In this document: piece after piece, positions 5,678 to 10,016 of the stretch | Layout: every line of letters starts with the position of its first letter | How positions within the stretch are numbered: the first letter of the stretch is position 1 | Source of the DNA: Actinomycetota bacterium | GTDB taxonomy: Bacteria; Actinomycetota; Thermoleophilia; Gaiellales; Gaiellaceae | DNA: 10,016 bases | Assembly (NCBI GenBank): GCA_019234175.1 | Contig: JAFALP010000031.1 | Coordinates: 1-10,016, forward strand | Reading direction: 5' to 3' | Translations under genes and position numbers: made by a program | Notes under the pieces: model-generated | Database searches by the model: none | What the model saw: only the letters and a program-made list of their open reading frames with translations | What the model was told of the DNA's origin: nothing

Positions 5678-6210
5678 CGGTCGAGCGCCGCCTCGATGCC
5701 GTCGTGGAACGCCGCCGCCTGGTTCGTGATCGTCCCGATGATGTGCGAGCCGACGAGCCGCCCCTGCCGGTCGATGAAGTACGTCTCGGGGACGCCGGTC
5801 AGCCCGTACTTGTTGCCGACCATCCCGGAGCCGTCCTGCACGGTCGGGTAGGTGATGCCGTGGTGCGACAGGAAGGTGCGCGCGTCGCTCGAGACGTCGT
5901 GGTAGTCGACGCCGACGAAGACGACGCCCTGCGAGCGGTACTGATTCCACGCCTGCTCGAGCATCTTCGCCTCGCCCTTGCACGGGACGCACCACGAGGC
6001 CCAGAAGTTGAGGACGACGGGCTTGCCGCGAAGCGACGCGAGCGTCACCTTGCCGGTTCCGTCGATGCGCTTGAGGTCGAACGCAGGCGCGGGGCCGCCG
6101 ATCTTCGGCGGATGCGTCTGATGCGTCAGCCGCCAGATGAGAAGCCCGAGCAGCCCCGCGACGGCGGCGAGCGCGATCGCCTGCCCGGTGAGCTTCAGCG
6201 TCCTCGTCAC
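5674..6210 (-). CDS. TlpA/ResA/CcmG-like membrane-anchored thioredoxin
   Basis: This is a 178-residue extracytoplasmic thiol-disulfide reductase, probably keeping apocytochrome c or other exported cysteines reduced. An N-terminal anchor helix spans about residues 9-27. The TlpA-like fold then begins GGPAPAFDLKRIDG. The active site is WCVPC with C74 and C77, preceded by VVLNFWAS, and the cis-proline is P141 in GVPETYFID. The length and order match ResA and CcmG. The GTG at 6210 makes a GTGA overlap with the stop of the L,D-transpeptidase gene. The neighbours CcmH and CcdA are the expected partners: CcdA would supply electrons to C74/C77. The family name is secure, but whether its main client is cytochrome c or something else is open. 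Confidence 0.9.
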   Translation of the reverse strand: MTRTLKLTGQAIALAAVAGLLGLLIWRLTHQTHPPKIGGPAPAFDLKRIDGTGKVTLASLRGKPVVLNFWASWCVPCKGEAKMLEQAWNQYRSQGVVFVGVDYHDVSSDARTFLSHHGITYPTVQDGSGMVGNKYGLTGVPETYFIDRQGRLVGSHIIGTITNQAAAFHDGIEAALDR

Positions 6211-7178
6211 GCCGGCACGATGAAGACGGGAGTGCCCACCGCGACGTGGTCGAAGAGCCATTCGGCGTCGGGCACGAGCATGCGGATGCATCCGTGCGAC
6301 TCGGAGTACCCGATCGACGCGGGCTCGTCCGTCCCGTGGATGCCGACCCCCGGCGAGTCGATGCCCATCCAGCGCGTGCCGAGCGGGTTGTCCGGCCCCG
6401 GCGGCACCGGCTTCAGGCCCTTCGCCCACGCGTCCTGCGTCGGCGGGTACCACGTCGGGTCCTTCCACTTGACGACGATGTGGAACTGGCCGAGCGGCGT
6501 CGGGTAGATCGCCTGGCCGGTGGCGACGTGGAACTGCCGCACGTACCTGTCGCCGCGGTAGAGCGTCAGGAGGTTGGACGCGCGGCGGATGACGATGACC
6601 GGGCCGATCGTCGACTCGCTCGTCTGCGGCTGGATCACCTTCGCGGGGACCGCGATGGGCGCGCGGGTGCCGTGCACGAGCTCGTCGATGAGCATCGCCG
6701 CTGCCGGACCCTGCTCGATCTCGATGCCGGCCAGCGACGGCGTCACGAGCGGCCGCTCGTTGCGCAGGAGCAGGCGCGACGAGCTCGCCTTGTGATCGAG
6801 ACGCGCAGCGAGCTGCTTCACGTACGCGCGCACGCGCGTGCGGTCGACGCCCGCGCGCAGTCCCAGCGTCGCGTCCGGCTGTGCGGCGAGCGCAGCGGCG
6901 ACGCCGGTGCTCGCGTAGATCCTCACGCCGAGCGCTGCCGGCGACACCATGACCTTCGTCCCGTGAATGAGGAGTACGACCGGCCGCGAGAACTGCTGCG
7001 TCACGGCGCTGACGGCATCGTCGACGGAGAGCCCGCCGATCGCCACCCCGCCGAGGAAGACCCCGTCCGGGACCGTCTGCTCCGGCGTCGTGGTCGTGGC
7101 CGGAGGCGCGTCGGCGAGCGCCGGCGTGGCGACCACGAGGGCGAGGCACATCGTGAAGAGGAGTCCGGCGCGTGTCAC
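6207..7178 (-). CDS. L,D-transpeptidase (YkuD domain) with signal peptide
   Basis: This is a 323-residue exported enzyme that crosslinks peptidoglycan stems (3-3 bridges) or attaches proteins to them. A signal peptide covers about residues 1-22 (GLLFTMCLALVVATPALA). An N-terminal region (about 35-170) has VFLGGVAIGGLSVDDAV and resembles the peptidoglycan-binding/spacer domain found before YkuD domains. The YkuD domain (about 193-322) contains PTPLGQFHI, the substrate-site histidine H281 in GIHGTD and the catalytic H295-G-C297 in SHGCIRM. All key residues are present. The GTG at 7178 overlaps the TGA of the phosphodiesterase gene as GTGA. The thiol catalyst C297 works outside the membrane, where the TlpA/CcdA system encoded next in the operon could keep it reduced; that link is an inference. 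Confidence 0.93.
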   Translation of the reverse strand: MTRAGLLFTMCLALVVATPALADAPPATTTTPEQTVPDGVFLGGVAIGGLSVDDAVSAVTQQFSRPVVLLIHGTKVMVSPAALGVRIYASTGVAAALAAQPDATLGLRAGVDRTRVRAYVKQLAARLDHKASSSRLLLRNERPLVTPSLAGIEIEQGPAAAMLIDELVHGTRAPIAVPAKVIQPQTSESTIGPVIVIRRASNLLTLYRGDRYVRQFHVATGQAIYPTPLGQFHIVVKWKDPTWYPPTQDAWAKGLKPVPPGPDNPLGTRWMGIDSPGVGIHGTDEPASIGYSESHGCIRMLVPDAEWLFDHVAVGTPVFIVPA

Positions 7179-7879
7179 GAGGTCAGGAAGATCCCCGGGT
7201 CGTCGCTGATGATACCGTCGGCGCCCATTTCGGCCAGGCTGCGAGCCAGGTCCGGTTCGTTCACGGTCCAGACGAGGACGGCAGCGCCGCGGTCGTGGCA
7301 GACGGCGACGACGGCCGGGCTCATCACCGTCCAGTTGAGCGTGGCGGCGGAGGCGCCGACGGCGCGGAGCCGGGACGGCAGTCGTCGCGGCAGGGCGGCG
7401 CGCATGGCGGCGAGGCCGGCACGGACCGCCGGGCGCAGGACGCGCCGCCGGGCGAGGCCGAGGCGGTCGTCCGGATAGGTGTACGAGCGCTGCAGGCCGG
7501 GCGCGGCCGCGGCGAACGCGGCCAGGATCGGGAGCGAGAACGAGCTGACGAACGCTCGGTCGGCGAGGCCGTGGCCGCGCACCGCCTCGGCGACCTCGCG
7601 CTCCAGCCCCGGCGCCTTGATGTCCAGCTGCACGGCGAGGCCGCCTCGCGCCGCGGCGAGGAGGCCGTCGTCGAGCGAAGGCGCGTCCGGCGGTATCGCC
7701 GGGCCGTGCGCGAGGACGATCGACCCGTCGGCGCCGCGCGACACGTCGAGCTCGACCGCGTCGAGGCCGGCGCGCGCCGCCGCCTCGATCGCAGCGACGG
7801 AGTTCTCGGGCGCGACCGCGGCGGCGCCGCGGTGCCCGACGCGCAGGACGCCGCCGTCGCCTCGATGGAGCTGCATCAC
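7175..7879 (-). CDS. Glycerophosphodiester phosphodiesterase (GDPD)
   Basis: This is a 234-residue TIM-barrel enzyme that hydrolyses glycerophosphodiesters to glycerol 3-phosphate and an alcohol. The catalytic and metal motifs are complete: GHRG at 15-18, APENS at 23-27, VELDV with E43 and D45, and the catalytic histidine H58 in VLAHG. The barrel continues with VQLDIKAPG, FVSSFS, VWTVNEPD and ADGIISDDP. No signal peptide is present, so it is expected in the cytoplasm. The family usually runs 230-280 residues. GTG at 7879 overlaps the phosphatase stop (GTGA); the adjacent ATG at 7876 would overlap by one base, and both give almost the same protein. Translational coupling to the phosphatase gene is likely. 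Confidence 0.92.
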   Translation of the reverse strand: MMQLHRGDGGVLRVGHRGAAAVAPENSVAAIEAAARAGLDAVELDVSRGADGSIVLAHGPAIPPDAPSLDDGLLAAARGGLAVQLDIKAPGLEREVAEAVRGHGLADRAFVSSFSLPILAAFAAAAPGLQRSYTYPDDRLGLARRRVLRPAVRAGLAAMRAALPRRLPSRLRAVGASAATLNWTVMSPAVVAVCHDRGAAVLVWTVNEPDLARSLAEMGADGIISDDPGIFLTS

Positions 7880-10016
7880 GTCCGGCGGATGACGACGACC
7901 GCGAGGTCGTCCGACAGATCGCCGTCGGCGAACGACCGCGCGTCGCGCGCGATCGTCCGCGCGAGCGCGTGCGGCGCCAGCTCGCGGTGGGTGCGCAGCA
8001 GCTCGTCGAGCCGCTCGACCCCGTAGAGCTCCGAGTTCCGCCGGGCCTCGATCACACCGTCTGTGTACATGACGATGGTCGATCCGGGCGGCAGCTCGAT
8101 GCGCCGCTCCTCGTACCCCTGGCCTTCCTCGATTCCGAGCGCGAGGCCGCGCGTCTCGAGCCCGTGCACGCTGCCGTCCGGGAGGACGACTCGCGGCGGC
8201 GGATGGCCGGCCCCCGACGCCGCCACCTCACCGCGCGCGCCGTCGATGGCGAGGTACGTCATGGTGATGAACTTCCCGGTGGCGATCTCGTCCACGATGA
8301 CGTCGTTGGCTGCGGCGAGGAAGTCGGCCGGCTCGGGATGCTCCCGCGCGAGCGAGCGGAACACGAACTTCGCCATCGCCATGTCGGCGGTCGCCTCGAC
8401 GCCGTGGCCGGTGACGTCGCCGAGCACGACGGCAAGCCGACCGTCGTCGAGCTCGACGAAGTCGTAGACGTCGCCGCCGACGTCGACGCGCGCCGAGGAC
8501 TCGTACACCTCGCCGACCTCGAGGCCGGCGACGGACGGGCGCGAGCGCGGCAGCAGCGAGCGCTGCATCGTGTCCGCGAACGCCTTTTGCTGCTGATACA
8601 GGCGTGCGTTGTCGATCGCGAGCGCCGCCTGTCCCGCGATCGCCACCGCGGCGTCGACGGCCTCGTTCGTGATCGGGCTCCCGGGGCGGAACGAGACGAT
8701 GCCGAGCGACGCGATCACCTCCGCCGGCGTCGCCACGGGCACGGTGGCGCCGGTCCAGCCCCGCTCGAGGAACGGCGCGAGCAGGTCGGGCGCCTCTCCG
8801 AGCCCCGGGCGCCGGCGGAGGCGGAACGGCATCCGTTCCCGGAAGAGGCGCTGGATCTGCGACGCGCCGAACGGCGCCGGGCGGAAGAGGATGGCGCGGA
8901 CGGCGGCGTCCATCCCCGGGTCCTTGACGTGCAGCGCGCGCGGCTCGAGCTTCTCGCGCCGCTCGTCGGGCATGCGAATGATGGCGGCGTCGACGTCGAG
9001 CACGTCGACGACCGTGCGTGCGAGTGCCTCCAGCGTCGCCTCGAGCGAGAGGCTCTGCGCGAAGGAGCGCGAGATCTCGTACAGCGCGCCGAGCCGGCGC
9101 GCGGCGTCGCGTTCCGAGGCGAGCGCGGCTTCGCGCTGGCTCGAGAGCTCCGCCGTGCGCTCGTGCAGCTGCGCGTTCTGCACCGCGACGGCGAGCTGGG
9201 CGGCGAGCGCGCCGAGAAGCGCGATCCCGCTCTCGCCCGGGCTGAGGCCGGGTTCCGGATACACGGCGAGCAGGCCGATCACCTCGTCGCGCACGACGAG
9301 CGGCGCGCCGACGGCGGCGCCGATGTTCGCGTCGCGCACGGCGTCGCGCACGTCTGCGAGCCTCGTGTCGGTGGGGGCGTCGGCGACGTCGACCAGCGGG
9401 CGGAAGCGCCGGGCAGGGCCGATGCCGAGCTCGAGCAGCCGTTCGGCGACGCGGGTGTGGGGCCCCGTGACGCCGTGCCCCGCGGCGGGGACGAGCCGGT
9501 CGCCGTCGCGGAGGTAGACGGCGACGTGCTCCACCGCGAGCAGGTCGGCGATCTGCTCGACGGCGGTCTCGAGCGTGTGCGCGAGCGAGAGCTCGGCCGT
9601 CGCCTGTCCGACCACGGCGAGCAGCGAGCGCGCGCGCGTCAGCTCCAGCTCGAGCTCGCGCGCCTCCACGCCGGTCCGCAGCGCGTGCGCGGCGCGGACG
9701 CCGAACGTCGTGAGCCGCTCGAGCTCGTCGCTCCCGGGCTCGGCGCCCGCGGGGAAGAGCAGCTGCAGGAACCCGATGGGCGGCTCGCCGAGCGGAAGCG
9801 TCGTCGAGACGCCGGCGCCGCCGGGAAGCCGCGAGGACGACACCGCGTGGATGCCGCCTGCGTCCTCCAGCGCGGACGTGGCGACCGAGGGCGCGTCCTC
9901 GAGGTCGGCGCCGGGGACGAGGCCGTGCAGGCCCATGAGCTCGAGCGTCCCGTCCGGGCCGCGCTGCCAGAGCAGGCCGACGGACGCGCCGAGCGCGCTC
10001 GCCGCCAGGCGGACGA
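7876..10016 (-). CDS. Multi-GAF SpoIIE/PP2C-type serine phosphatase (5' end beyond the window)
   Basis: This is a signalling phosphatase of the RsbU/RsbP/SpoIIE kind, which typically dephosphorylates an anti-sigma-factor antagonist. The frame is open through 10016, so the N-terminus is missing; the ATG at 9936 is internal. In order from the edge: a partial GAF domain (to about 9666), a second GAF (about 9624-9166), a helical linker (about 9177-9073), a third GAF (about 9084-8596), a short linker with TMQRSLLP, and the phosphatase domain (about 8529-7876). The metal-site motifs are intact: VGGDVYDF, GDVTGHGVEA, ASGAGHPPP, YTDGVIEAR and SDDLAVVVIR. It is the first visible gene of the overlapping minus-strand operon. 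The GAF ligands cannot be read from sequence, and no membrane segment is seen in the visible part. No anti-sigma factor or antagonist gene is in the window. Confidence 0.93.
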   Translation of the reverse strand, partial: VRLAASALGASVGLLWQRGPDGTLELMGLHGLVPGADLEDAPSVATSALEDAGGIHAVSSSRLPGGAGVSTTLPLGEPPIGFLQLLFPAGAEPGSDELERLTTFGVRAAHALRTGVEARELELELTRARSLLAVVGQATAELSLAHTLETAVEQIADLLAVEHVAVYLRDGDRLVPAAGHGVTGPHTRVAERLLELGIGPARRFRPLVDVADAPTDTRLADVRDAVRDANIGAAVGAPLVVRDEVIGLLAVYPEPGLSPGESGIALLGALAAQLAVAVQNAQLHERTAELSSQREAALASERDAARRLGALYEISRSFAQSLSLEATLEALARTVVDVLDVDAAIIRMPDERREKLEPRALHVKDPGMDAAVRAILFRPAPFGASQIQRLFRERMPFRLRRRPGLGEAPDLLAPFLERGWTGATVPVATPAEVIASLGIVSFRPGSPITNEAVDAAVAIAGQAALAIDNARLYQQQKAFADTMQRSLLPRSRPSVAGLEVGEVYESSARVDVGGDVYDFVELDDGRLAVVLGDVTGHGVEATADMAMAKFVFRSLAREHPEPADFLAAANDVIVDEIATGKFITMTYLAIDGARGEVAASGAGHPPPRVVLPDGSVHGLETRGLALGIEEGQGYEERRIELPPGSTIVMYTDGVIEARRNSELYGVERLDELLRTHRELAPHALARTIARDARSFADGDLSDDLAVVVIRRT

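Noticed and set aside
6829..6842. Perfect 14-base palindrome CGCACGCGCGTGCG
   Set aside because: It is inside transpeptidase codons and made only of CG-rich dinucleotides. Such palindromes are expected often by chance at this GC content, and no function is suggested.
6246..7478. A 410-codon open frame on the plus strand
   Set aside because: It is antisense to the L,D-transpeptidase and phosphodiesterase genes. The product is charged and repetitive, without recognisable motifs.

Overview
The window is very GC-rich, and nearly every third codon position is G or C. It is packed with short intergenic gaps and overlapping genes, many of them with GTG starts. The mixture of an FdxA-type 7Fe ferredoxin, a CcdA/TlpA/CcmH thiol-redox and cytochrome c maturation set, a GAF-SpoIIE phosphatase, an L,D-transpeptidase and a ChaB/Rho-N 'plasmid stabilization' protein suggests a high-GC actinobacterium. 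A deep branch such as Thermoleophilia (Gaiellales/Solirubrobacterales) is plausible. That placement is an inference from gene content, not a taxonomic result. I see no tRNA, rRNA, CRISPR array or insertion sequence.

Left block, plus strand (1-1513): a NarL/LuxR-type response regulator (60-686); a small soluble HisKA_3-type histidine kinase-like protein that has no ATG, GTG or TTG start and overlaps the regulator's stop codon (682-1317); and a 60-residue hypothetical protein (1331-1513).

Middle block, minus strand (read from 4194 down to 1503): an atypical stand-alone receiver domain, a 7Fe ferredoxin, a ChaB-like/Rho-N small basic protein, a two-domain VOC (glyoxalase-fold) protein and a short FAD-dependent oxidoreductase. 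The last three are tightly packed: an ATGA overlap joins the first two, and the VOC stop and FAD start are adjacent codons in one frame. A DUF309 protein (4215-4538, plus strand) diverges from the receiver gene with only 20 bp between start codons, and its end runs 30 bp into the end of ccdA.

Right block, minus strand (from beyond 10016 down to 4509): six genes in which every stop overlaps the next start by 1 or 4 bases. The order is multi-GAF SpoIIE-type phosphatase, glycerophosphodiester phosphodiesterase, L,D-transpeptidase, TlpA/CcmG-like thioredoxin, CcmH and CcdA. This reads as one translationally coupled operon joining signalling, phospholipid head-group metabolism, cell-wall crosslinking and extracytoplasmic thiol reduction with cytochrome c maturation. 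The phosphatase is cut by the right edge of the window.

The most distinctive points are the missing conventional start and the degenerate ATPase motifs of the kinase, the receiver domain that lacks its acidic pair, probable leaderless promoters (TANNNT 6-9 bases before the start codon at three loci), and the six-gene coupled operon.
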